From contig JAGFJG010000090.1 of the NCBI GenBank assembly GCA_024102915.1, positions 32,877 through 96,876 on the forward strand: a stretch of 64,000 nucleotides of DNA, given 5' to 3'. The notes beneath the pieces are model-generated. The model did not search any database, had not been told where the DNA came from, and worked only from the letters and a program-made list of their open reading frames with translations. The translations under genes and the position numbers were made by a program. This DNA comes from Caldilineales bacterium (lineage in GTDB: Bacteria; Chloroflexota; Anaerolineae; J102). Below are positions 9,433 through 17,521 of the stretch, piece by piece (within the stretch, counting starts at the first letter, position 1; the number at the start of each line of letters is the position of its first letter).

Positions 9433-11541
9433 ATGGAAAGGATATCGCTATTTGCCAGCCTATCAGGCCGGTGGCAACATATTCTAGCAGGTCACGTTCG
9501 ATCTAGCGCGTTCGCCGCCTCGCCTTTACCGATGCTAAACGATCTCTCCGTCTCGCCCCGCCAGAATGCCCCCACCCGAACATGGTGGCTGGCCCTGGCT
9601 GCCATCTCGTTGCTGGCGTTCGCATTTCGCTTTTATCGCCTGGGCGACATGCCACCAGGCCTGCACTATGACGAAGCTTTCAACGGGCTAGATGCTTATG
9701 CGCTGTTGAGCACGCCCTTGCCGCAATGGCCGCTGTTCTTTACTGGCAACTTCGGGCGCGAGCCGCTGCACATCTACATGCTGGCGCTGGCTCAAGCCAC
9801 GTTCGACCCCTCCGCCCTGACTTTGCGGTTGGTCCCCGCCCTGGTGGGTACACTGCTCACGCCGACGTTGGCCTGGCTGGCTTGGGAATTATCGCCTTCC
9901 CTGCGCGTGCGGAATCGCCAGCGCTTCAGCCTGTGGGCGGGCGCGGCAGCGCTGACCATGTTGTGGAGCCAGGTGTTCGCCCGTTACGCCATCCGCATCG
10001 AGCTTTTCGCCTTGATGGAAGTGCTGGTGTGGGCGGCGCTTTGGCGCGCCTGGCGAGGAAATCGCATCCGTTGGTGGGCGATAGCGGGGATTCTGGCCGG
10101 GGTCAGTTTTTATTCCTATTTGCCCGTCCGCATCCTGCCCCTGGCGCTGATCCCGATCATTATCCTGGCCCTCTGGCGGTATCGCCCGCAACTGGCTGCG
10201 CGCTGGCGGGGCGTGTTCCTCGCCGCCGGAACCGCCGCCCTGGTTGCCGCGCCGTTGGCATTCTATTTCCTGCGCAATCCCCTCTCGTTTTCGACCCGCT
10301 CCGGCCAGGTGAATATCCTCGACCAGGGCGGCCTGCCGGCTTTATGGCGAAACCTACTCGCCACCCTGGGCATGGCCTTTGTGCAGGGCGACGCCAACGC
10401 CCGCAACAACATCCCCGGCCGTCCCGTTTTGGACTGGCTGATGGCTGCGCCCTTCCTGTTGGGGTTGGTCTATCTCATTCGATATTTGCTGCGGCCAGCC
10501 GCCTTATTCCTGCTTTCATGGCTGGCGGTGATGTTGCTGCCCACTATCCTCAGCGACTACGCGCCCGCCTATCATCGAGCGATTGGGGCGATGCCGGTTT
10601 TCGCTCTGCTCATCGCCCTCGGCCTGGAGACGGCTGCCGCCTGGCTGGAAAAGCGTCAGGGCCAGGCTGGCGGTTGGGTGCAGTGGGCGGGCTGGGCCTG
10701 GTTGTTAGCCGGGGTCATTTTGACGTGGCTGGCGTTCGCTCGTTGGAGCGCCCTGCCCGATCTGTTTTACGCCCGCGATGTCAGATTTCAGATGTTAGGC
10801 CAGCGTCTGGCCGAATCCGATCCCAATTCGACCATCTACATCAGCCCGCGTGGGGCCGATCACCCCACCGTTCGCTACACTCTGCTTTCGCAGCCGGCGA
10901 CGCCCGATCTGCGCGGCTTCGACGGCGGCATTTGCGTGCGGATTCCGCAAGATGGCCGGGCCGAATATGTCTTCCTCGACGCCGAAGACACGCGCGGCCC
11001 TGGTCTCATCAGCAGCTATTTGCACGGCGCCCCCCGCTCTCCAGCGATTTCCGATTTCGATGATCGCACCTGGGCCAGCACCCTGAGAGGCGACGCTCCG
11101 CCCGTTTTCCCCGAAATGATCGCTTTCCCGCAATCGCTGTCCGACGGCATCAAGCTCAACGGCTATTGGCTGAGCCAGGAGGCGCTCCAGCCCGGCGAAC
11201 GGCTTTACGTGCGCCTGTTCTGGCAGGCCGATGCCGCGCCCGCGCAAGACTACACGACCTTCGTGCACCTGCTGCGCGCCAATCCCGATGGCGGCCTGGA
11301 ATGGCTGGCCGGGTCCGACAGCAGGCCGGGCGGCGGTTCCTGCCCGACCGACGATTGGCGTCCGGGCGAGTTCGTCGTCGATGAACTGCAATTCGCCATC
11401 CCCGACAATCTATCCCCAACGGGCGCCTATTTTCTGGCGCTCGGCTTTTACACCGCCGCCGACGGCCAACGCCTGCCCATTCCCGGCCAATCCGATGACC
11501 AGATTTTGATCGGGCCACAGCCAGCCGTTGGGAGCGGCTGA
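9433..11541 (+). CDS. GT39-family membrane glycosyltransferase
   Basis: About 702 aa from ATG 9433, preceded by a weak GGGGAT ribosome site; ATG 9532 is an alternative, and the frame upstream is repeat DNA. After a short cytosolic N-terminus, a first helix (51-66) leads to GLHYDEAF (Asp80-Glu81), the acidic pair of GT39/ArnT-like GT-C enzymes, followed by NFGREPLHIYM, typical of the family. About ten membrane helices follow. The external C-terminal region (roughly the last 150 residues) carries DDWRPGEFVVDE and a terminal beta-sandwich matching the other GT39 gene of this window. Expected to transfer a sugar from a polyprenyl-phosphate carrier outside the membrane. It faces away from the SdpI unit and ends before a hairpin. 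Confidence 0.83.
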   Translation: MERISLFASLSGRWQHILAGHVRSSAFAASPLPMLNDLSVSPRQNAPTRTWWLALAAISLLAFAFRFYRLGDMPPGLHYDEAFNGLDAYALLSTPLPQWPLFFTGNFGREPLHIYMLALAQATFDPSALTLRLVPALVGTLLTPTLAWLAWELSPSLRVRNRQRFSLWAGAAALTMLWSQVFARYAIRIELFALMEVLVWAALWRAWRGNRIRWWAIAGILAGVSFYSYLPVRILPLALIPIIILALWRYRPQLAARWRGVFLAAGTAALVAAPLAFYFLRNPLSFSTRSGQVNILDQGGLPALWRNLLATLGMAFVQGDANARNNIPGRPVLDWLMAAPFLLGLVYLIRYLLRPAALFLLSWLAVMLLPTILSDYAPAYHRAIGAMPVFALLIALGLETAAAWLEKRQGQAGGWVQWAGWAWLLAGVILTWLAFARWSALPDLFYARDVRFQMLGQRLAESDPNSTIYISPRGADHPTVRYTLLSQPATPDLRGFDGGICVRIPQDGRAEYVFLDAEDTRGPGLISSYLHGAPRSPAISDFDDRTWASTLRGDAPPVFPEMIAFPQSLSDGIKLNGYWLSQEALQPGERLYVRLFWQADAAPAQDYTTFVHLLRANPDGGLEWLAGSDSRPGGGSCPTDDWRPGEFVVDELQFAIPDNLSPTGAYFLALGFYTAADGQRLPIPGQSDDQILIGPQPAVGSG

Positions 11542-11561
11542 GCCCGACAAATCACAGAGCC

Positions 11562-11634
11562 GACGAACGTTGACGAAACTAGACGAACGGACGATGGACC
11601 TTTTCGTCAATCTTCGTCCTAACGTCCCTTTGTC
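11562..11634. repeat. Intergenic inverted-repeat element, GACGAA type, copy 1
   Basis: GACGAA recurs at exactly 10-bp intervals (11562, 11572, 11582). The right arm contains the complement as CGTC at 11605, 11615 and 11623. Related elements occur at 30307-30345, 40103-40189, 54984-55055 and 56491-56545. Confidence 0.75.
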
Positions 11635-11640
11635 ATAAAA

Positions 11641-11665
11641 CTGCCAGGCTGTTGAGACCTGGCAG
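11641..11665. terminator. Perfect 8-bp hairpin between convergent genes
   Basis: CTGCCAGG and CCTGGCAG form a perfect 8-bp stem with a 9-nt loop, placed between the ends of the GT39 gene (11541) and the convergent zinc-ribbon gene (11678). There is no U-tract on either strand, so termination would be weak. It may instead be another dispersed hairpin repeat. Confidence 0.5.
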
Positions 11666-11677
11666 GTGTGAAAGTCG

Positions 11678-12310
11678 TTACTGATTGGCCGGAGCGCTCT
11701 CGATCTCGGCCGGACGCCGGTCGGGTGGCGCAAACTGTTCGTATGCGGGGATTTCGGCGGTGATGGACGCTGGCTTGGACGCGACCGCCGGAGCAGCGAC
11801 CATCGGGTCGCTGACCACCTGCGTGGCGGCAGCCGGGGGCGGCACAATATCGGCGGAGCGTTTGGCTTGCTTGCCGGGATAAGCGCCGCAGTGCGGGCAC
11901 CGCTTCCACTCAGGGTTGAGGAGCTCGCCGCATTGCTGGCAGGGGTGGCGCAGTTCGGTTTCGCAATGCGGGCAGAACTGCCAGTCCACCTCGGCCGGGC
12001 GGCCGCATTTGTGGCAATGCGGGGCCTGCTCGATCTCGCGCAGTAAGGCTTCTTCCTCCAGCGCCCGGTCATATTGCTCGGCCAGCGTATGTTTCGGGCG
12101 CAGCAGCAAATAGAGCAACACGCCCAGGACGCTGAAAATGGCGACCAGAAGCGTGGCGAGAAGGGCGGCGAAGATGTCGGATGAGCGGGTGCGGATGTCG
12201 CGCCAGGTCCACACGATCAACCCCACCCAAAAGGCGACCAGCAGGCCGCCGGAAATGGCAACGACCCATTCCAGGCCGACGCCGATCAGGTTTGCGAATT
12301 GTTCAGGCAT
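11678..12310 (-). CDS. Membrane-anchored double zinc-ribbon protein
   Basis: A 210-aa product from ATG 12310, chosen for the GGAGG ribosome site 11 nt upstream. Two membrane helices (about 15-35 and 48-70) are followed by a cytosolic region. That region has two zinc ribbons: CHKCGRPAEVDWQFCPHC, then CQQCGELLNPEWKRCPHC. Together they make four CxxC knuckles. The remaining C-terminus (about 145-210) is Pro/Ala-rich and probably disordered. Zinc-ribbon proteins of this kind are common in Chloroflexota with no assigned job; the ribbons suggest protein or nucleic-acid contact at the membrane. Monocistronic by position. Confidence 0.75.
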   Translation of the reverse strand: MPEQFANLIGVGLEWVVAISGGLLVAFWVGLIVWTWRDIRTRSSDIFAALLATLLVAIFSVLGVLLYLLLRPKHTLAEQYDRALEEEALLREIEQAPHCHKCGRPAEVDWQFCPHCETELRHPCQQCGELLNPEWKRCPHCGAYPGKQAKRSADIVPPPAAATQVVSDPMVAAPAVASKPASITAEIPAYEQFAPPDRRPAEIESAPANQ

Positions 12311-12458
12311 GAAAAAATTGCCTCCAAAGAGGTTACAGACTGCCAGCATCCCATAGCAGTGATGGGTGCGGGCAGGGCGGAATCATAGCACAAGCCGAAG
12401 TCCCTGGGAAAACGCGTTCGTCGTTTTCGCGAGTGCGCTGTACCGGTGTTGCCCTGCT

Positions 12459-13982
12459 TCAGTCCGAAATGATCGGCAAGGTGACCACGAATCTCGATCC
12501 ATTGCCCACTTCCGAAGTCACCGAGATTTCGCCCTGGCGCTGCGTGACGATCTCTTTGACCAGGGCAAGCCCCAGACCGCTTCCGTTCCCATCCCTGGCC
12601 TTGTCGACGCGATAGAAGCGGTCGAAGATCAGCGGCAAATCCGCCGGGGGGATGCCGATGCCTGTATCGGCCACCACGATTTCGATCTGGCCCTGACCTG
12701 CCGATGCAGAAAGGTTTACCTCCCCGCCCGGCCTCGTGTATTTGATGGCATTATCCAATAGATTGCGTACCAGCAATTCACAGTCGCTGGCATCCAGCGC
12801 CACCGGCGGCAGGCCGGAGGGGATGTAGATGTTCAACGTAACCTGGGCGTGGTCGGCCAGCGGGGCCATGGTGCTGGCCGTGCGAGCCAGACAGTCCGAA
12901 GGAGAGGCCAGCGTGGCGGAAGCGGCGGGGGCGGACTGCATACGATTGAGGTCGAGCAATTGCCTCAGAAGTTGGCTGAGACGAGCGGTCTCGTCGCCGA
13001 TCTCGGCCAGATAGCGCTGTACGTGGGCGCAGTCGTTCAAATCGACGCTCTGCAAAAGCTCGGCTCGCAACTGGATGGCGGTCAGGGGACTGCGCAACTC
13101 ATGCGAGGCGTTGGCGACAAAGGTCCGCTCTTTGGCCAGCAACCGGCTGATTTGTTCAGCCATATGGTCGAACGCATTCGCCAGGATGCCCAGTTCGTCC
13201 TTGCGTTCCAGGTCGAGCCGCGTGCCCAGATCGCCATCGGCCAACTGATTGGCGGCAATGGTGAGCGCGTGAACTGGTCGTGTGATCTGCCGCCCGATGA
13301 GAATTGAGGCGATTACTGACAAGACAGCAAGCAGCAAGCCGCTGCTGATCAACAGCACCCATGTGTTCCGAATCTGATCCTGGATGGTCGACATGGGGAC
13401 GGATAATTGCACCAGGCCTCTGGGCGTCTCGGAATTGCCGACCGGCGCGGCCACGAAAATGCGTTCCTCTTCCGACCATTCATCGAACCGCACATGATAT
13501 TGTTCCTGACCTTGCAGCGCAGCCACAATTTCGGGGTGGCGGTCTTCGGTATGAATTGGCACGTCGGCATCCGAGGAATAGCGCACAAATAGCGAAGGAT
13601 CGAGGATTGTGACACGTGCCGCCGTCTGGTCGGCGTAGGCGTCAACCAGGGCTTTGAAATCGCGATCGCCGATGGGCGAATAGACGGGAATGGGGCGAAG
13701 CTCATGATCATCTTCATCTTCGCCATCTTCCTCGATTTCGATAGCGCCGCCGTGTTCCCGCTCATAAGCCAGTTGCGTGGACAGCGGCTCCACCATCCCG
13801 TTCGCCACGATCATCGCCTGGATCTCCAGCCTGTGCTCGGCTTCCTCCACCACCCCGGCCTGCAGGCGATAACCCGACCATAGCACCAGCCCGCCCAGGG
13901 CGACGATGATCACCGCCAGATTGACAATCACCAGGCGCAGAGCCAGGCTGCGCCGCGGGTCAAGGCGTCGAAATAAGCTCAT
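12459..13982 (-). CDS. Two-component sensor histidine kinase
   Basis: A 507-aa protein with membrane helices at 14-37 and 208-230 enclosing an external sensor domain. HAMP follows near 231-283. HisKA carries NASHELRSPLTA (phospho-acceptor His294). HATPase has an N-box (LLVRNLLDNAIKY), a G1 box (ADTGIGIPP) and a G2 box (GSGLGLALVKE). The sensor domain contains a dense acidic run at 81-94 (EIEEDGEDEDDHE), unusual for the family and suggestive of cation binding. It overlaps the response-regulator gene by 23 bp and is the last gene of the redox operon. The regulator beside it is the obvious partner, and the arrays at 17270-17310 and 17360-17389 are the likely target. The signal (metal or redox state) is inference. 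Confidence 0.93.
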   Translation of the reverse strand: MSLFRRLDPRRSLALRLVIVNLAVIIVALGGLVLWSGYRLQAGVVEEAEHRLEIQAMIVANGMVEPLSTQLAYEREHGGAIEIEEDGEDEDDHELRPIPVYSPIGDRDFKALVDAYADQTAARVTILDPSLFVRYSSDADVPIHTEDRHPEIVAALQGQEQYHVRFDEWSEEERIFVAAPVGNSETPRGLVQLSVPMSTIQDQIRNTWVLLISSGLLLAVLSVIASILIGRQITRPVHALTIAANQLADGDLGTRLDLERKDELGILANAFDHMAEQISRLLAKERTFVANASHELRSPLTAIQLRAELLQSVDLNDCAHVQRYLAEIGDETARLSQLLRQLLDLNRMQSAPAASATLASPSDCLARTASTMAPLADHAQVTLNIYIPSGLPPVALDASDCELLVRNLLDNAIKYTRPGGEVNLSASAGQGQIEIVVADTGIGIPPADLPLIFDRFYRVDKARDGNGSGLGLALVKEIVTQRQGEISVTSEVGNGSRFVVTLPIISD

Positions 13983-14676
13983 CGGCCGCCACGAAACGAT
14001 AGCCGTAGCCGCGCACGGTCAGGATCAGTTGGGGATTGGAGGGATCGGATTCCAACTTCTCGCGCAGCCAGCGGATATGGACATCGAGCGTGCGCGGCCC
14101 CCCAATCCAATCCTCGCCCCAGACGACATCGAGCAGTTGTTGGCGATGGACGGCATTGCCGGCGCGCTGCATCAACGCTTCCAACAGGTTGAATTCCTTT
14201 TCCGTCAGATCGACCGCCTGTCCCTGGCGACGCACCAGGTGCGCGTCGATGTCGAGGCGAATGCCGCCGATATCGATTTGGTTCGGCGGGGTCATGGCCG
14301 TGTGCTGCACCCGGCGCAGATTGGCGCGGACGCGCGCCACCAGTTCGCGAAAGCTGAACGGTTTGACGATGTAATCATCAGCCCCGGTCTCCAGCCCCAT
14401 CACCCGATCCATTTCCTGATCCCGGGCGGTGACCATGATCACCGGCGCCGAGGATTCCTGGCGGATGTGGCGCAAAAGCTGGAAGCCATCGATGCCGGGC
14501 AGCATCACGTCCAGCAAAATCAGGTCGGGCTGTTGCGAGCGGGCCAGGGCCAGGCCCTCGTGCCCATTGGCGGCGCGCCACACCTCGAAGCCTTCATTCT
14601 GCAGCCCGAAAATCAGCGGGTCTGCGATCATGGCGTCATCTTCAACCAACAATATCTTACTCTGTATCTGGCTCAT
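13960..14676 (-). CDS. OmpR/PhoB-family response regulator
   Basis: A 238-aa protein. The receiver domain (7-120) has acidic residues ValGluAspAsp at 11-14, phospho-acceptor Asp56 in LILLDVMLPG, and the conserved Lys in DDYIVKPFSF near 105-110. The C-terminal winged helix (about 140-230) ends with VDVHIRWLREKLE-like and RGYGYRF motifs, typical of PhoB/OmpR DNA-binding domains. Regulators of this class bind direct repeats with 11-bp spacing, and two such arrays lie in the divergent promoter region 3 kb upstream in the same locus. It overlaps the membrane reductase stop by 4 bp and the kinase start by 23 bp, so expression is coupled to both. Confidence 0.93.
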   Translation of the reverse strand: MSQIQSKILLVEDDAMIADPLIFGLQNEGFEVWRAANGHEGLALARSQQPDLILLDVMLPGIDGFQLLRHIRQESSAPVIMVTARDQEMDRVMGLETGADDYIVKPFSFRELVARVRANLRRVQHTAMTPPNQIDIGGIRLDIDAHLVRRQGQAVDLTEKEFNLLEALMQRAGNAVHRQQLLDVVWGEDWIGGPRTLDVHIRWLREKLESDPSNPQLILTVRGYGYRFVAADELISTP

Positions 14677-15398
14677 GGATTGGACTTGGCCGTAATGAAA
14701 ATCCGGTAAAACGTCAGGAATAGGATACTGCCAATGGCGGCCCCATACAAAAGCCAGAGCTGGTTGGAGTCGGTTCCGGCGGCGATGCTATGCACAGTGA
14801 CCAGCACAAACATGAGAAAGCTGGCGAAGTGGATTAATCGCCAGGCGCGGCGGCCAATGCGATTGCGGACGTAAAAACTGAAGCTGACAATCAGGCCGAG
14901 ATAGAGGGCGATCTGGCCCCAGGCGGTGGCGATGGGTTTGTAACCGCTAGCGGCAAATGGAACCAGAATCTGCGGCAAAGTATAGCCGATGTAATGGTCG
15001 CCCATCAGGATGACGGCGTGGAATCCGGCGAAAGCCAGAGCCACCAGGCTGGCGAATTGGTGCAGGTCGAAAGCGGCAGGGCCGCCCGGCCACAGGCGGG
15101 CCAGCCGGTTGGTGATGCTCAAACCCAGAACCATGCTCAACCACAGCAGGACATAACCGATCACGCCCGAAGCGCGGGAGAGATGCCAGGGCGCCTGGGC
15201 GGCGGCGATGTCGGCGGCCAGCAGCGGCGTGCTGCGCGGCAAAAACCAGAGCGCCACCGCAGCGCCGAGAATGGCTCCGGCCAGCAAGAGGACGGCTGCC
15301 TGCCAGGGCAGGGCGTGTTGCGCCTGTTGTTCAGGCGTAACGAGGGTGGTAGGCGACAACGTGCGTTGCCAGAGTGTGGGTTTGGTAGGTGCTGCCAT
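14673..15398 (-). CDS. Ferric-reductase-like (haem b) membrane protein
   Basis: A 241-aa protein with about six membrane helices. Four histidines sit in two helices with the spacing of ferric-reductase/MsrQ/NOX-type haem-b proteins: His113 and His127, and His190 and His203. No flavin- or NAD-binding cytosolic domain is attached, so electrons must come from elsewhere, most likely the quinone pool or a flavinylated partner. Its first 68 bp overlap the end of the ApbE gene, and its stop overlaps the regulator by 4 bp. The N-terminal 30 residues are polar; a downstream non-ATG start cannot be excluded. Together with ApbE and the octaheme cytochrome it points to electron transfer across the cytoplasmic membrane. 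Confidence 0.85.
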   Translation of the reverse strand: MAAPTKPTLWQRTLSPTTLVTPEQQAQHALPWQAAVLLLAGAILGAAVALWFLPRSTPLLAADIAAAQAPWHLSRASGVIGYVLLWLSMVLGLSITNRLARLWPGGPAAFDLHQFASLVALAFAGFHAVILMGDHYIGYTLPQILVPFAASGYKPIATAWGQIALYLGLIVSFSFYVRNRIGRRAWRLIHFASFLMFVLVTVHSIAAGTDSNQLWLLYGAAIGSILFLTFYRIFITAKSNP

Positions 15399-16281
15399 CG
15401 TTCAATACGAGTAAAATGGGGAGTTCGGTGTGTGTGGAAAGGTAAGTTTGTACGCCGCCGGTGTCGAGAATGGTGAGCGTGAGGGCCAGCACATCGGCCT
15501 CGGTCGCGGTGGCGGCGATGACCGTCGAATTCAGAATGTTGGTGGGGGCGGGCGTTCCCAGCCTGGGGTCGATCAGGTGGTGTTGCTGTCGGCCTCGAAC
15601 CCGCCATTTGCGGTGATCGGTGCCGGACGTCGCCAGTCCGCACTGGCTGAGTTGCAGCAATGCCACATCCTGTTCCGGGGTCAGAGGATCGGCGATGGCG
15701 ACGAGCCAACCGGCGGTGGCGGGCGGCGGCGCGCCAATGGCCAGATCGCCCCCGGCATCGATGAGCGCCGGCCCAAACGCCGAGAGTTTCTCCAGCGCTT
15801 TGTCGGCGGCCCAACCTTTGGCGATTCCCCCAAGGTCGAGTTGCAACCCGTCCGGGATCAGGATCGTGCGGGCATCCGTATCGAGTTCGATGCGATGGTA
15901 ATCGGGCAGCGATGACGGCAACGTTTTCTCTTGGTCGGAATCGCCGAGTTGCTCGAAGGATCGATCATAACCTGCGGCGATCAGTGTTTGGCCGACGGTG
16001 GGATCGAAGAGACCCGCCGTGCTGACAGCCGCGTCCACGGCTGCCAGCGTCACTTCCCACAGGATGTCACCGGCATGGTAAGCGTTTCCGGTCGCCCGAT
16101 TCAGGCGGCTGAGGTCGCTATCGGCACGAAAACGGCTGAGTTCGGCTTCCACTTGTTGCATCCATAATTCAACGCCGCGCAGGGCCTCTGGCGCTTGGGG
16201 GTGATCGCTGTAGACCGTAGCCATCATCTCGCAGTTCATGGCTCGAAAGCGATGCGTGTGCTGACCGGGATGCGTCGCCAT
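15331..16281 (-). CDS. apbE: FAD:protein FMN transferase (ApbE)
   Basis: A 316-aa protein from ATG 16281; ATG 16341 gives 20 more residues but overlaps the upstream gene. ApbE transfers FMN from FAD to a Thr/Ser of target proteins in the periplasm. Family marks: FRAMNCEMMATV near the start, TVGQTLIAAGYDRS, LDLGGIAKGWAADKA (flavin/Mg site), DAGGDLAIG, HHLIDPRLGTPA, and a C-terminal TEADVLALTL motif. No clear lipobox or signal peptide is visible. No neighbour has an FMN-binding domain with the (S/T)GA(T/S) acceptor site, so the substrate must be encoded outside this window or be atypical. It overlaps the membrane reductase gene by 68 bp. Confidence 0.9.
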   Translation of the reverse strand: MATHPGQHTHRFRAMNCEMMATVYSDHPQAPEALRGVELWMQQVEAELSRFRADSDLSRLNRATGNAYHAGDILWEVTLAAVDAAVSTAGLFDPTVGQTLIAAGYDRSFEQLGDSDQEKTLPSSLPDYHRIELDTDARTILIPDGLQLDLGGIAKGWAADKALEKLSAFGPALIDAGGDLAIGAPPPATAGWLVAIADPLTPEQDVALLQLSQCGLATSGTDHRKWRVRGRQQHHLIDPRLGTPAPTNILNSTVIAATATEADVLALTLTILDTGGVQTYLSTHTELPILLVLNDGSTYQTHTLATHVVAYHPRYA

Positions 16282-16285
16282 CTCG

Positions 16286-16663
16286 TTAGCGACTGGAGCG
16301 GGAGCGGGCAAGCGGTCGGGCGGGAACCTGTTGGGAGACATTGGGGATGGGATTCAATTGCAGAGGTGCGGGTATCGGATCGAGTGAGATTACTGTGCTT
16401 GCGCTATCAACTGGCGGGATCACCGTGGGCAGAGGCGCGAGTTGCACCTGTATGCCGGATGCGGCTGTGGGAATTGAAGTCGTCGCGGGTTGTGCGACGG
16501 CCACATTCGTGGGATTGGGCTGCTGCGCTGAGATTTCGCTAAGGGCGATTGCGCCCCATCCGCCCAGCGTTCCCGTCAGGGCGCAGGCCACGATCAAGGC
16601 CCGGCCCGCTACGGGTTTGGACGGCTTGCGCCGCTTACTCGCGGGTTTTCTGGGTTCAGTCAT
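16286..16663 (-). CDS. Membrane-anchored proline-rich protein of the redox operon
   Basis: A 125-aa product from ATG 16663, which overlaps the upstream stop in an ATGACTGA arrangement. The N-terminus is strongly basic (KPASKRRKPSKP). One membrane helix follows at about 22-42. The external remainder is rich in Pro, Ala, Thr and Gln without cysteines or haem motifs. No family recognised. It occupies the place where comparable operons often carry the flavinylated protein, but no FMN-binding signature is present. It ends 4 bp before the chosen ApbE start. Possibly a linker or scaffold between membrane and surface components. Confidence 0.6.
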   Translation of the reverse strand: MTEPRKPASKRRKPSKPVAGRALIVACALTGTLGGWGAIALSEISAQQPNPTNVAVAQPATTSIPTAASGIQVQLAPLPTVIPPVDSASTVISLDPIPAPLQLNPIPNVSQQVPARPLARSRSSR

Positions 16664-17162
16664 CGTCGTGCGATTCTGAGTGTTCGGCTTCTTCATGGTC
16701 GTTTTCTTGATGATCGTCGTCACCCTGCCAGAAAGCCTGATCAGCGGACGAAGGTTGGCTTTGCGCCTGCATCGATTGCACCTGCAATGCCTGCAGGAAT
16801 TGTCCTACGGATTCAAGTTGCATTCGATAGGCCTGGTCGCGTTGCAGCAACTCCTGATTCTGCGTCTTGAGCTGGCTGATTTCATCGTACGCTTGTTGAA
16901 GCTGGCCGTTCGCCTGTTCGATCTGACTGCGATAGGCGGCGTCGCGGGCCTGTAGCGTTTCCAACAACTGCGTTTCCGCCGGGGTGGGCGACGGCAATAC
17001 CAACGTCTCAGTCTGAGCAGCCATCTCGGCTGCGGCGACGTTATCGGAATCACTTGCCAGGGCTGTGTCCAGGCTGGGATAGGCCAGAAGAACTGCTGCG
17101 ACAGCAATGATCACAAAAGCTGTGAGGGCGGCGGATGCGAAAAGGGCGGTGCGTTGTGTCAT
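16656..17162 (-). CDS. Membrane-anchored coiled-coil protein with Asp/Glu/His-rich tail
   Basis: First gene of the six-gene minus-strand operon, 168 aa, with a strong GGAGG site before ATG 17162. One N-terminal helix (8-28, anchor or signal) is followed by a Thr/Pro/Glu linker, a coiled coil (about 60-125, rich in Gln, Leu and Glu), and a tail. The last 22 residues contain roughly 16 Asp, Glu or His (for example GDDDHQENDHEEAEHSESHD). Such a tail could bind divalent or ferric ions outside the membrane. No known family. The tail resembles in character the acidic run in the sensor domain of the kinase of the same operon, which supports a metal-linked role, but only by inference. Confidence 0.65.
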   Translation of the reverse strand: MTQRTALFASAALTAFVIIAVAAVLLAYPSLDTALASDSDNVAAAEMAAQTETLVLPSPTPAETQLLETLQARDAAYRSQIEQANGQLQQAYDEISQLKTQNQELLQRDQAYRMQLESVGQFLQALQVQSMQAQSQPSSADQAFWQGDDDHQENDHEEAEHSESHDDD

Positions 17163-17269
17163 GATTGAGAATCCTCCAATGGCGGATGATGTTTGGGTGG
17201 TGAGCCGGCTGGGCTGCGAGGTGCAAGCGGCGGCGTTTGTATGAATTCTGCCTGAAAACCAGACGTCGC

Positions 17270-17310
17270 TGGTTAAATCTCGGTCATGGTTATGTTAAGC
17301 GTAGTTTAAA
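17270..17310 (-). promoter_or_regulatory. Pho-box-like array upstream of the redox operon
   Basis: Read on the minus strand: TTTAAACT, CTTAACAT, CATGACCG (degenerate) and TTTAACCA, each 8-mer separated by 3 bp. This gives an exact 11-bp period and direct orientation toward the operon starting at 17162. It fits the 11-bp tandem sites bound by PhoB/OmpR-type regulators, and the PyTTAAPyPy(T/A) form described for cyanobacterial SphR. Confidence 0.65.
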
Positions 17311-17359
17311 TGACAGGTCGGGCGGATGAGGTCGGTAAGGCTGCCAGGATGAGTATTTG

Positions 17360-17389
17360 CTTAACATGCGCTTAACGTCCACTTAACCA
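17360..17389 (+). promoter_or_regulatory. Pho-box-like array upstream of the octaheme cytochrome
   Basis: Three direct 8-mers CTTAACAT, CTTAACGT and CTTAACCA start at 17360, 17371 and 17382, an exact 11-bp period with 3-bp spacers. A TAGACT (17409-17414) 20 bp downstream could be the -10 element. The array faces the cytochrome gene at 17522. The OmpR/PhoB-type regulator of the divergent operon is the obvious candidate binder. The rest of the 359-bp gap (17163-17521) shows no gene. Confidence 0.75.
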
Positions 17390-17521
17390 ACAACCCGGTT
17401 TCCGCTGCTAGACTGACCACTTATTGATGAAAGGCCGCCGATCCCCACACGAATATCCGGTTCATCCCCAGGCCGAAATGTTGTTCGCCATCGGGATGAA
17501 CCCCCAAAACGAGGAGGTTCT

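Noticed and set aside
12408..12428. GAAAACG/CGTTTTC inverted repeat as terminator of the kinase gene
   Set aside because: Seven-bp stem without a T-run on the minus strand; too weak to list as a terminator.
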